NCBI GenBank assembly: GCA_963706535.1
Contig: CAVPMU010000001.1
Coordinates: 1-64,000 of the forward strand
From: RPQJ01 sp963706535
GTDB lineage: Bacteria; Pseudomonadota; Gammaproteobacteria; Steroidobacterales; Steroidobacteraceae
Direction: 5' to 3'
DNA length: 64,000 nucleotides
Shown: one piece after another, positions 1 to 7,024 of the stretch
Position numbering within the stretch: position 1 is the stretch's first letter
Layout: the number at the start of each line of letters is the position of its first letter
The notes under the pieces: model-generated
Seen by the model: only the letters and a program-made list of their open reading frames with translations
Database searches by the model: none
What the model was told of the DNA's origin: nothing
Program-made: the position numbers and the translations under genes

Positions 1-16
1 AGCAGGAGCGCTCACC

Positions 17-450
17 ATGAACCCGCGATCCGGCCTGGCTGCCCTGGCGGCCGTTGCCTCGATCCTCCTTCCGGCCGCCGGCGCGTCGGCGGGAGACACC
101 GCCTACGACGCAGCGACGATTGCGCGCGGCAAGTATCTCGTCACCGTCAGTGGCTGCAACGACTGCTACACCGATGGTTATATCCAGCAGGGTGGGGCGG
201 TACCGGAGAAGGACCGGCTTACCGGCACCTCGGTCGGCTACCGCGGGCCCTGGGGCACGACGTACCCGTCCAACCTGAGGCTGGTCGCCGCCACGTTGAG
301 CGAGGCGAGCTGGATCGAGAACGCCGCAAGGAGCGCCGCCCGCCGATGCCCTGGTTCAACCTGCGCGCGATGACCGACGCGGACCTGAAGGCGATGTACG
401 CCTACGTCCGCAGCCTGGGCGCGCCGGGCACCCCGGCACCGGCCTACGCG
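17..450 (+). pseudogene. Cytochrome c family protein, degenerate
   Basis: The frame starts with a signal peptide and continues as a class I cytochrome c of the small periplasmic type. The haem-binding motif reads CNDCY where the family has CxxCH, so the axial histidine is lost. Near position 329 the frame shifts by one base: the text after residues SWIENA continues in another frame as RKERRPPMPWFNLRAM and then the usual C-terminal helix (YAYVRSLG). Restoring one C in a short C run would repair it. Similarity stops near 447, where the gene meets the damaged end of the convergent gene on the other strand. I read it as a pseudogene; a sequencing error could explain the shift but not the missing histidine. 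Confidence 0.7.
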
Positions 451-1536
451 CCTCGAGGTTCTCGCTCAGGTCCGGCAGGCGGATCGCGGGATCGAGCCTG
501 AGCTCGCGGTTGGTGTGCTCGGTGCGCCCTTCGTCCACGTAGTCGCGCACCAGCTTCCAGAGGATCGCGCCGGCCACGCCCTTGATCAGGTAGTTCTCGC
601 CCACGAAGATGCTGTCGTTCTCGGCGTAGCGCCGGATGCGCACCGGCGCGCCGCGCGGCGTCGTTGCCTGGCGAGGCGGGGCCGGAGCCTCGGCCACGCA
701 TTCCTCGCCTTCCTCGAGCAGGGCGGCGACGGCGGCCACGTGGCCCGCCAGCACCACGAGCGCGTCTTCCTCGTCGTAGCCGAAGCGGCTGGTCTCGACG
801 CTCTCCGCGAACAGCACGCCGAGCAGCCGCTCGCCCGCGACTGGTCGCATCCTCGCGCATCGCGCGGCCGTAGCCGAACTCGGACGTTGCGTGCGAAATG
901 CGGATCGGCGTCCGGGCGAGCGCGGCCGTGCCGATCACGCCCTCGCCCGGGCGGATCTCCGCGCCCACGCCCGATTCGGGATAGCCACGGCTCGCCACGG
1001 TGTAGAGATGGTCGCCCGCCGGATCGCGCATCAGCACCATCGAGCAGGCCCGCGAGATGCGAAGCACCCGAGAGACGCGTCATGGCGCAGCGCAGCTCGG
1101 CCAGCGAGGTCGCGGTCGGGGCTGCCATCGCGAGCCCGGGGCTATCGATCTCGGTCACGGACTCGACGCGGTAGACGTCCGCGCCGCGCAGCCGGAACAC
1201 GCCGGTCATGCCCGCGTGCGAGGCGATGCCGGCGAGCTTCGCCTTCATGCACTCGAACAGCGGCACGGAGTCCTCCGTGCGCAGGTAGGTCACGCCGAGC
1301 TTGTACTGCACCCCGGTGTCGGGATGGATCACGATCACGGTTGCGCGCGGGTTCTCGAGCACGTTCTGCCGCGTCTTGCTGAAGAACTGGTAGGACAGCG
1401 CGACGTGGCAGGGATCGACGTAATGCACCTCGGAGATGTAGGAGACGTTCGGCGTGCCGTCGCGGGCGCAGGTCGCGATCACCGCCGGGACGGCGCCCTC
1501 GAGGCAGGGACGGATCGAGTGCAGGGTGAGCGGCAC
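447..1536 (-). pseudogene. Split-barrel flavin protein fused to GAF domain, broken
   Basis: The first part (1536 down to about 1080) encodes a pyridoxamine-5'-phosphate-oxidase-like FMN split barrel, including ATCARDGTPNVSYISEVHYV. The reading frame then changes near 1070 and again near 855. The pieces after the shifts form a GAF sensor domain (SRGYPESGVGAEIRPGEGVIG, then ERLLGVLFAESVETSRFGYDEED) and a C-terminal region ending RLPDLSENLEA. At the second shift the piece between GYGRAMRED and VAGERLLGV is shorter than in normal GAF domains, so bases are missing. The likely GTG start at 1536 lies two bases after the stop of the upstream split-barrel gene, so the two were probably co-translated. 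The 3' end is cut near 447. Confidence 0.65.
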
Positions 1537-1538
1537 GG

Positions 1539-2036
1539 TCAGCTCGCGAGCCGCTGACCCGCGGCGGGCCCGGGTGTCTGCTGGAAGGCCGCCGTGGGCG
1601 TGAACACGATCGCAGTGAGTCCGGGCCCGGCGACGCCGTGCACGGCACGCGAGAACCCGGGCGCATAACCGATCGACTGCATGTCGTCCGCCCAGGCCTG
1701 CAGGTGCTTCTCGACGGCCGCCCGGTCCGCGCTCGTGGGCCGGGCCGCCCGCGCGTCCGAGCCCTTCAGCTGGATGGTGCGGTGCGTGCTCGGCTGGCTG
1801 AACACGACGGCGATCATGCCGTTCGCCGCGATGTCGTCGAGCACCGAACCGCAGCGCGCGGTCTCGACCAGCACCGTCACGCGCCGCCGGTCGCGCGCCA
1901 CCCGGCAGCCGCAGCCACGCACGACGTTGGGGACGAGATCCGCGTTCCGCGTGCCCACGACGACGGACACGCCGCCCTGTATGAACGTCGCGTGGTCCGC
2001 CTCGAGCCGCAGCCCGGGTCCGGTTGCTCCCCCCAT
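1539..2036 (-). CDS. Pyridoxamine 5'-phosphate oxidase family protein
   Basis: This 165-residue protein has the features of a flavin-binding split-barrel protein: an N-terminal strand region reading GGVSVVVGTRNADLVPNVVRGCG, a central strand pair (RRVTVLVETARCGSVLDDI, then NGMIAVVFSQPSTHRTIQLKGSDA) and a C-terminal helix region. Members bind FMN, F420 or haem; the substrate cannot be told from sequence. The ATG at 2036 is preferred because a longer frame upstream has no family similarity. It is followed closely by the broken split-barrel/GAF gene, so the two formed a small operon. Confidence 0.75.
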   Translation of the reverse strand: MGGATGPGLRLEADHATFIQGGVSVVVGTRNADLVPNVVRGCGCRVARDRRRVTVLVETARCGSVLDDIAANGMIAVVFSQPSTHRTIQLKGSDARAARPTSADRAAVEKHLQAWADDMQSIGYAPGFSRAVHGVAGPGLTAIVFTPTAAFQQTPGPAAGQRLAS

Positions 2037-2122
2037 GGCGCGAATGATAGCGGCCCCGGGGTAGCCGGCGCGCGCCCCTTGGTCTAGTGTCGGGCCGGCG
2101 GACCCTGCGGCAGGAGGCGACC

Positions 2123-3274
2123 ATGCACACGATCTACCCGGCTTGGCGGCGGCTGGCGGTGACGGCCCTCGTCGTCGCATCGGCACTTTCGATCGGTTCC
2201 GCACGTGCCAATGCCGTGCCTGCGCCCGCGCCGGATGCCCGGGTGGGACCGCTGATCGCGCAACTCGGGCTCGAGGAGTCTGCCGCGCCGGTGCGCGAGC
2301 GCGCCGGCTGGAGCCGTCCGCGCAAGGTGCTGGTCTGGAACCTCGCGCCGGAACAGTTGCCGGCCTTGCAGGCCGCCGCACCCGGCGTCCAGGTCGTCGC
2401 CGCGAAGGACATGGTGGAGGCCGTCGCCCTCGCGGGAGACGTTGACGCGGTCCTCGGCCACTGCTCGGCGGAGCTGCTCGCCGCCGGGCCGCGCATCCGC
2501 TGGATCCAGGTGTACTTCGCGGGCGTCGAGCGCTGCGTGGCGATACCGGCGCTGCGCGAGCGCGACATCCTGCTCACCAACATGCAGCGGGTCGCGGGGC
2601 CCGTCATGGCGGAGCACGTGATCGCGATGATGATGTCGTTCGCGCGCGGGCTGCATTTCTACATCCCCGAGCGCATGGCGGGACGCTGGACGGAGGATCC
2701 GCCGGCGCCCGTGAAGATGCTCACCGTCGAGGGCAAGACCGTGCTGGTCGTGGGCCTCGGCGGCATAGGCACGGAAGTCGCGCGGCGTGCGCATGCGCTC
2801 GGCATGCGCGTCATCGCCACGCGTGCCAGCGGTCGGGAGGGGCCCGCGTACGTGAGCTACGTCGGCCTGTCCGACGAGTTGCACAAGCTCGCGGGCGAGG
2901 CCGACTTCGTCGTGAACACCACGCCGCTCACGCCGGCCACCACCGGACTGTTCGATGCGAAGTTCTTCGCCGCGATGAAACCCGGCGCTTACTTCTTCAA
3001 CGTCGGTCGCGGCAAGAGTGTCGTGCAGGCGGATCTCGTCTCCGCGCTGCAAAGCGGCCGCCTCGCCGGCGCTGGCCTCGACGTCACCGATCCCGAGCCG
3101 CTGCCGGCCGACAGTCCGCTCTGGAAGATGCAGAACGTCATCCTCACGCCTCACGTCTCGACGCGCTCGGACCTCGGCAACGAGGCACGGTCCGTGATCG
3201 TGATCGAGAACCTGCGGCGGTACGTGGCGGGGGAGAAGATGTTGTCGGTGGTGGATACGGGGAAGGGTTACTAG
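2123..3274 (+). CDS. D-2-hydroxyacid dehydrogenase family protein, exported
   Basis: The protein (383 residues) is an NAD(P)-dependent D-isomer-specific 2-hydroxyacid dehydrogenase with an unusual N-terminal signal peptide (LAVTALVVASALSIGSARA). The Rossmann nucleotide-binding loop reads VVGLGGIGTEVARRA. The catalytic Arg (NVGRGKSVVQ), Glu (TDPEPLP) and His (LTPHVS) are all present. The ATG at 2123 follows an AGGAGG ribosome-binding site at 2112. Export of a nicotinamide-dependent enzyme is odd but occurs in related family members. The substrate is unknown, and the neighbours give no pathway. Confidence 0.85.
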   Translation: MHTIYPAWRRLAVTALVVASALSIGSARANAVPAPAPDARVGPLIAQLGLEESAAPVRERAGWSRPRKVLVWNLAPEQLPALQAAAPGVQVVAAKDMVEAVALAGDVDAVLGHCSAELLAAGPRIRWIQVYFAGVERCVAIPALRERDILLTNMQRVAGPVMAEHVIAMMMSFARGLHFYIPERMAGRWTEDPPAPVKMLTVEGKTVLVVGLGGIGTEVARRAHALGMRVIATRASGREGPAYVSYVGLSDELHKLAGEADFVVNTTPLTPATTGLFDAKFFAAMKPGAYFFNVGRGKSVVQADLVSALQSGRLAGAGLDVTDPEPLPADSPLWKMQNVILTPHVSTRSDLGNEARSVIVIENLRRYVAGEKMLSVVDTGKGY

Positions 3275-3538
3275 GCGTTTCAGGTGGTGCGCGCGGAAAC
3301 GAGGTGACGTTTCCGCGGAAACCCTTGGATTCGGAATGGCCGGTCGTACGAGGCGCGTGCCAATTGCAGTCGTTCGTAACCGCATATTCGCCGACGCATA
3401 TTTGACGACCTAACGCATCGATGATGTAGTCCTGTCGACAGGTTGCTGGGGGGGTTCGGTCCGGTTATGACACAAACGCGCCCTAATGCCGGGAATTATT
3501 TCCGCAAAGCGGCGGCTAATTGGTGCGGCCTAATAGTA
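3273..3538. repeat. Left copy of diverged direct repeat flanking the cassette cluster
   Basis: This gene-free stretch aligns with 6249-6456 on the same strand. Shared blocks include CGTTTCAGG at the start, GAGGTGACGTTTCCG, TTGGATT, TTTGACGACCT, GATGTAGT, ATGCCGGGA and GTGCGGC. The left copy carries about 65 extra bases (roughly 3330-3398). It stops where the first cassette begins. No protein-coding signal was seen. Confidence 0.7.
3306..3325. repeat. Dispersed palindrome, copy 1
   Basis: This is one copy of a 20-bp palindrome with consensus GACGTTKCCGCGGMAACGTC that recurs in this window. Here the left arm and core are intact and the last bases differ. It sits inside the left flanking repeat. 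Confidence 0.6.
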
Positions 3539-3545
3539 GTTAGAG
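3408..3545 (+). other. Possible upstream attC or attI-like site
   Basis: The sequence begins with ACCTAAC, which fits the attC R'' consensus RYYYAAC, and ends with GTTAGAG at the left border of cassette 1. The 3' core is exactly complementary to the CTCTAAC that opens the attC of cassette 1, as expected for a cassette junction. Whether the 138 bp between form an attC hairpin or an attI cannot be decided by eye. Confidence 0.4.
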
Positions 3546-3567
3546 CGCTACATCTCATGGTGACACC

Positions 3568-3966
3568 GTGAAAATTACTTGGCAGAGATACAAGTCATAC
3601 CAAAGCGCCCAGGACCAAACTGGAATCATCTATCTTCATGAGCGTAATGGCGTGCCGTTCTATTGGGGGATCGCAGACACATCAGTGTTCGGAGGTAACG
3701 CAAGGAACGTCAACGGACAAAGACGCAACCCCCGGTATGGTAGTAGCTATCGGCACTGGATTGAGGGTTGCCTCCGTAGTGGGGCGCGGTTATACATCGG
3801 TCACGTGGACAATATCGGTAACTACACACTAGAAGATGTCGAGGCTCACTTGTTAAACAAATATGGATCGGAAATGAATGAGCCGATAACGAACGTAGAG
3901 GAAATCACGGAAGCGATACAACACGATGGTAACGTTCCTGAATCCATACTCAAACCCGCGCTCTAA
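3568..3966 (+). CDS. Cassette 1 protein, GIY-YIG-like
   Basis: This 132-residue protein starts at a GTG just inside the first cassette and ends within the R'' core of its attC. The N-terminus (GIIYLHERNGVPFYWGIAD) resembles the GIY...YIG strand pair. Later basic and aromatic residues (RNPRYGSSYRHW) and VEAHLLNKYGSEMN resemble the Arg/Tyr helix and the terminal Glu of GIY-YIG nucleases. The match is loose and no family is certain. The gene is visibly richer in A+T than its surroundings, which suggests foreign origin. Such orphan proteins are typical cargo of chromosomal integron cassettes. Confidence 0.55.
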   Translation: MKITWQRYKSYQSAQDQTGIIYLHERNGVPFYWGIADTSVFGGNARNVNGQRRNPRYGSSYRHWIEGCLRSGARLYIGHVDNIGNYTLEDVEAHLLNKYGSEMNEPITNVEEITEAIQHDGNVPESILKPAL

Positions 3967-4041
3967 CAACGCCATCAACACGGACGTGCAAAAGCGCCGC
4001 TTCGCTCTGCTTTTGCACGCCGGTTATGGCGAACGTTAGGC
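3961..4041 (+). other. attC recombination site of cassette 1
   Basis: The site opens with CTCTAAC (R'') and closes with GTTAGGC (R'), 81 bp in all. Inside it, AACGCCAT near the left end pairs with ATGGCG near the right end, and a strong central hairpin is formed by GTGCAAAAGCG and CGCTCTGCTTTTGCAC. The stop codon of the cassette 1 gene lies in R''. These are the standard parts of an integron attC site. Confidence 0.85.
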
Positions 4042-4064
4042 CGCAGCCGCGGCACACTGCCGCA

Positions 4065-4093
4065 TTGACGAGGCGTATCCAAACGGATACTGT
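4065..4093 (+). promoter_or_regulatory. Promoter and operator of HigBA-like pair
   Basis: A -35 TTGACG (4065-4070) and a -10 TACTGT (4088-4093) are separated by 17 bp. The inverted repeat GTATCC-AAAC-GGATAC (4075-4090) lies in the spacer, where an antitoxin could repress. The toxin GTG at 4100 is only six bases beyond the -10, so the transcript would be leaderless. Confidence 0.55.
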
Positions 4094-4099
4094 CGTGTC

Positions 4100-4399
4100 G
4101 TGTTCCAGATTCAGCGGACTGACATATTCGCGGACTGGCTGGCGCATTTGCGGGATGCCAAAGGCAAGGCACGAATTCTGTCTCGACTCGAGTCGATTGC
4201 TCAAGGCAGCCTCGGGGACACGAAGAGTGTGGGCGACGGAGTCCGCGAGCTTCGTGTGCACGTCGGCCCAGGCTATCGCGTTTACTTCGCACAGACCGGC
4301 CGGATCGTGCTGTTGCTTCTGTGCGGCGGAGACAAGTCGACGCAAAAGCGGGATATCGAGCGGGCGAAGCGGCTTCTGAGAGACAGCAGAGAGGATTAA
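4100..4399 (+). CDS. RelE/HigB-like toxin in cassette 2
   Basis: The 99-residue protein belongs to the RelE/ParE superfamily, in the HigB-like branch whose members are ribosome-dependent mRNA endonucleases. Features are the N-terminal helix (DIFADWLAHLRDAKGKARILSRL), the strand VRELRVHVGPGYRVYF and the C-terminal GGDKSTQKRDIERAKRLL typical of the group. It starts at GTG 4100, without a ribosome-binding site. The antitoxin gene follows after three bases. Together they fill one attC cassette, a common cargo type in chromosomal integrons because addiction stabilises the array. Confidence 0.85.
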   Translation: MFQIQRTDIFADWLAHLRDAKGKARILSRLESIAQGSLGDTKSVGDGVRELRVHVGPGYRVYFAQTGRIVLLLLCGGDKSTQKRDIERAKRLLRDSRED

Positions 4400-4402
4400 G
4401 AA

Positions 4403-4684
4403 ATGCCCAAGATCAAGCCGTTTGATCCGAGCGAATTTCTGGACGATGACGAGGTCGTTGCTGAGTACCTGACGGCGGCTTTAGAGGACCCGAACCCGGA
4501 CGTATTTTTGGCGGCCGTTGGACACGTCGCGAAGGCTCGTGGAATGGGCGCCATAGCCGAGAGCTCTGGCCTTGGCCGTGAGAGTCTCTATAAGGCGCTG
4601 ACGCCTGGCGCGAAACCAAGGTATGACACCGTGCTTCGAGTGCTCCAGAGTCTCGGCGTGAAGATCACCGTGTCAGCAGCCTAA
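4403..4684 (+). CDS. HigA-like antitoxin in cassette 2
   Basis: This 93-residue protein matches the family of putative addiction-module antidote proteins paired with toxin-first HigB-like toxins. It has an N-terminal segment (DPSEFLDDDEVVAEYL) and a helix-turn-helix near residues 45-80 (GMGAIAESSGLGRESLYKAL) that would bind DNA. It should neutralise the upstream toxin and repress the promoter at 4065-4093. Its stop codon lies inside the R'' core of the cassette's attC, which leaves almost no spare DNA in the cassette. Confidence 0.85.
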   Translation: MPKIKPFDPSEFLDDDEVVAEYLTAALEDPNPDVFLAAVGHVAKARGMGAIAESSGLGRESLYKALTPGAKPRYDTVLRVLQSLGVKITVSAA

Positions 4685-4736
4685 CCCCGGCATGCAGCAG
4701 ACTCGCTACGTTCGCTGCTGATGCCAGACGTTAGGC
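4679..4736 (+). other. attC recombination site of cassette 2
   Basis: This is the clearest attC in the window at 58 bp. It opens with GCCTAAC and closes with GTTAGGC, an exact complement. CCGGCAT pairs with ATGCCAG with an extrahelical base, and GCAGCAG pairs with CTGCTG around the tip. The GTTAGGC that starts cassette 2 is complementary to this R'', as required for a mobile cassette. Confidence 0.9.
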
Positions 4737-4753
4737 CGCATTCAGTGCGGCGC

Positions 4754-4782
4754 TTGCATTAACGTATATACGTATATACAGT
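4754..4782 (+). promoter_or_regulatory. Promoter and operator of brnTA
   Basis: A -35 TTGCAT (4754-4759) and a -10 TACAGT (4777-4782) are 17 bp apart. The perfect palindrome GTATATACGTATATAC (4764-4779) fills the spacer and touches the -10. BrnA-type antitoxins autoregulate by binding such a palindrome. The toxin GTG at 4788 is five bases past the -10, so a leaderless transcript is likely. Confidence 0.6.
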
Positions 4783-4787
4783 AAGGC

Positions 4788-5060
4788 GTGCCCATAAGCT
4801 TCGACCCGAAGAAGAACGAGCGGAACATCGCCGCGCGCGCTCTGTCGTTCGAATTAGTCGAGGAGTTTGAATGGGACAGTGCGCTTGTGGTCGAAGACTC
4901 CCGTAAAGATTACGGGGAGCGACGATTTCAGGCGCTAGGCCTGATCGAGGGCCGACTGCACGCATTGGTCTTTACTCCTCGTGCAGGACGGGTTCACGTG
5001 ATCAGTCTCCGCAAGGCGAACCGGCGAGAGGTCAGACATTATGAAGCGCAAGACCGCTAA
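4788..5060 (+). CDS. brnT: BrnT family toxin in cassette 3
   Basis: The 90-residue protein matches BrnT, a RelE-fold ribonuclease toxin. The hallmarks are the opening ISFDPKKNERNIAARALSF, the segment DYGERRFQALGLIEGRLHALVFT and the ending VHVISLRKANRREVRHYE. It begins at GTG 4788, immediately after the promoter-operator. Its last 20 bases overlap the antitoxin gene in another frame, the usual translationally coupled arrangement. Confidence 0.9.
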   Translation: MPISFDPKKNERNIAARALSFELVEEFEWDSALVVEDSRKDYGERRFQALGLIEGRLHALVFTPRAGRVHVISLRKANRREVRHYEAQDR

Positions 5061-5331
5061 AGCACGGAAGGGCGCAGAGAACCCCGAGTGGACCAAAGCC
5101 ACGTTTGCAAGAGCGAAGCCGGCCAGCGAAGTTCTCCCGGGACTGCTCGGGGTGCCGGCCGCGAGCAGGTTGCTGAAGCCACGAGGGCGTCCGAAGTCCG
5201 GGACGGCGCGGACATCAATTTCTTTACGTCTGCCGCCGGATACTTTGGCGCGTTGGAAGGCAACTGGTCCTGGGTGGCAGACGCGAATGGCCGAGGCTCT
5301 GGATAAGGCGATACGAAAGAATGCGGCCTAA
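5041..5331 (+). CDS. brnA: BrnA family antitoxin in cassette 3
   Basis: This 96-residue protein is a BrnA-like antitoxin. The N-terminal part would wrap the toxin. The C-terminal ribbon-helix-helix (residues about 55-95: RPKSGTARTSISLRLPPDTLARWKATGPGWQTRMAEAL) would bind the palindrome upstream of brnT. It overlaps brnT by 20 bp, and its stop lies in the R'' core of attC3. Codon use is closer to the host than that of cassette 1. Confidence 0.9.
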   Translation: MKRKTAKARKGAENPEWTKATFARAKPASEVLPGLLGVPAASRLLKPRGRPKSGTARTSISLRLPPDTLARWKATGPGWQTRMAEALDKAIRKNAA

Positions 5332-5430
5332 CCCCGCGCTGTACTCGGACGCGCGTGGTCTGTCACGCCCTTTGCGGTGTGGCAAAGGTCGCGCCAGCCT
5401 GCGGCGCGCCGGTAAGTGCGACCGTTATGC
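5326..5430 (+). other. attC recombination site of cassette 3
   Basis: The site opens with GCCTAAC, complementary to the GTTAGGC that starts cassette 3. It closes with GTTATGC, one base off the GTTRRRY consensus. It is 105 bp with a large variable middle (5360-5400). GTTATGC belongs to cassette 4, whose own attC opens with the complement GCATAAC. Confidence 0.8.
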
Positions 5431-6167
5431 CCCAACAAAGTGAGGCCGCAAAGAAGCGCCTAGAGCGGTGGCGCCTGGAACAGTTTCGCAGTCAATTTGC
5501 CGCGTTCCCCGCAGGCGAATTGATCGCGGGCGAGGAGCCCGATTTTCTGGTCAAGCGCCCTACTCGCACTATTGGGATAGAACTAACAGACCTCCATAGA
5601 GAAGTTCCAGCGGGCACGCAAGCACCACAGGCCCAGGAATCGTTACGCCGACGAATTGCCAAGCGTGCTGAAGCGCTTCACGTGGCGCGCGGCCACCCTC
5701 ATCTGCATGCGTACATCCACTTCAGCGGAGCGAAACTTTCGAAGCGCGGCGTGGAACCGTTGGCGCAGGACCTTGCCGGCCTCATCGCGGAGACAATTCC
5801 CGGTCCCGCCGAGTCTCTGCGGATTCAGGTCGATTACGCGAACCTCGATCGGCTCCCTGGGGAGATAAGCAGCATCACGACGTATCACCTCCCTGGCGCG
5901 GAGCGGTCTTTCTTTTCAACTCCCGGGTCAACGTGGATGGCTCATCTACAGCCAGGCGACGTCGAGCGAGCGCTCAAATCGAAGGAAGACAAATACAGGG
6001 CATACAGAGAGAAATGCGACGAGGGCTGGTTAGTCGTCGGCTGCAATGGCGAATTCATGTCCACTTGGTTCGATGGCGTTGACGCCGCAGCGGCTTTCGA
6101 ACTTCCCACTCCGTTCGACCGAGTCTTTGTGATTAGCTACTTCGACCAAAGACTTGTCGAGCTGTGA
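5427..6167 (+). CDS. Cassette 4 protein of unknown function, nuclease-like motif
   Basis: I do not recognise this 246-residue protein. The chosen ATG at 5427 lies inside the attC3 core, and upstream in-frame starts would read through the attC. Residues about 37-53 read EPDFLVKRPTRTIGIELTD, a D-then-E-x-T arrangement between short hydrophobic strands that resembles the core of PD-(D/E)XK nucleases, though the lysine is replaced. No signal peptide or membrane segment is visible. Position as a single gene in an attC cassette suggests a self-contained function such as phage defence, but that is only inference. Confidence 0.6.
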   Translation: MPQQSEAAKKRLERWRLEQFRSQFAAFPAGELIAGEEPDFLVKRPTRTIGIELTDLHREVPAGTQAPQAQESLRRRIAKRAEALHVARGHPHLHAYIHFSGAKLSKRGVEPLAQDLAGLIAETIPGPAESLRIQVDYANLDRLPGEISSITTYHLPGAERSFFSTPGSTWMAHLQPGDVERALKSKEDKYRAYREKCDEGWLVVGCNGEFMSTWFDGVDAAAAFELPTPFDRVFVISYFDQRLVEL

Positions 6168-6174
6168 GGTCGTG

Positions 6175-6252
6175 GCATAACTCTTCCATCGAGCGGACGT
6201 CCTCCGGCAAGCTGCGCTTGCCTGCAGCTGCCGCGCATGTCAAACGCTAGAC
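6175..6252 (+). other. attC recombination site of cassette 4
   Basis: The site opens with GCATAAC, the exact complement of the GTTATGC at the start of cassette 4. It contains a strong central hairpin (GGCAAGC and GCTTGCC) and ends at GCTAGAC, which has C where the consensus has the first T. The 3' core is therefore degenerate. The right flanking repeat starts here. Confidence 0.7.
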
Positions 6253-6456
6253 GTTTCAGGCAGTGTGCGCGCGGCACGAGGTGACGTTTCCGTGGAAACG
6301 TCCGAGCTTGGATTTGACGACCTGATTCGTCGGTGATGTAGTTCGATCGAGAAGTCGCCGGGGAGACTTTCCGCACATGACGCACCAGTGCGCCTTGATG
6401 CCGGGAGTTGTTGCCGCAGAGCAGCGGCCAGCTCGTGCGGCTTGATGGTTGTCAGG
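6249..6456. repeat. Right copy of diverged direct repeat flanking the cassette cluster
   Basis: This stretch aligns with 3273-3545 and lies between the last attC and the cupin gene. Its end (GGTTGTCAGG) aligns with the GTTAGAG at which cassette 1 was joined in the left copy. It therefore looks like an unoccupied version of the same sequence. No gene is visible in it. Confidence 0.7.
6283..6302. repeat. Dispersed palindrome, copy 2
   Basis: The sequence is GACGTTTCCGTGGAAACGTC, a nearly perfect palindrome with one central mismatch. It is in the right flanking repeat at the position that matches copy 1 in the left repeat. Confidence 0.6.
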
Positions 6457-6472
6457 CACCCGAGGAAATCTC

Positions 6473-6895
6473 ATGCCTACCAAGCCACCGCCAAGAACAC
6501 CCGTCGTACTCTCGCCAGGCGAGGGCCGTTCGTACGACATGGGCCGCATCCGTGCCGTGTTCAAGGCCGACGGTCCCGAGACCCGGGCTGGCTATTCGAT
6601 CTCGGAATGGTGGCTGGAGCCGAATACCGCAGGTCCGGGTCCTCATTCGCACGCCGAGGACGATGTCTTCTACATCCTCGAGGGCACCATGTCGGTGCTG
6701 GTCGGGGACAAATGGGTGGAGGCTCCGAAGGGTTCGTTCGTACTCGTGCCCGGCGGCACCACGCACGACTTCGAGAACCGCAGTTCTGAGCGTGCGGGCC
6801 TGCTGAACTTTTCCTACCCGGGCGACTTCGGGCAGCACATGCCCGGCATCGTCGAGTGGTTCCAGGTCCATCCCCCCGGTCATGCTGGCGCCTGA
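6473..6895 (+). CDS. Cupin domain protein
   Basis: This 140-residue protein is a single-domain cupin. The first motif, PGPHSHAEDDVFYILEGT, supplies two His and one Glu for a metal. The second motif, GGTTHDFEN, supplies the last His. Such proteins are dioxygenases, isomerases or small-molecule binders; the reaction cannot be assigned. The ATG at 6473 follows a GAGGAAA ribosome-binding site, which decides against an earlier in-frame ATG. Its upstream region is the right flanking repeat of the cassette cluster. Confidence 0.85.
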   Translation: MPTKPPPRTPVVLSPGEGRSYDMGRIRAVFKADGPETRAGYSISEWWLEPNTAGPGPHSHAEDDVFYILEGTMSVLVGDKWVEAPKGSFVLVPGGTTHDFENRSSERAGLLNFSYPGDFGQHMPGIVEWFQVHPPGHAGA

Positions 6896-7024
6896 TACCG
6901 GCGTCCCACTGTCGATCTGACAAGATCTCGTTCGACTATCCGTCAGGGAATGGATCTGACTGGTCGCGGTGGTTGCAGGCATTCCCCGTCCGAAAACCTT
7001 TACGGGACGAACTTAGGGAAGGGT

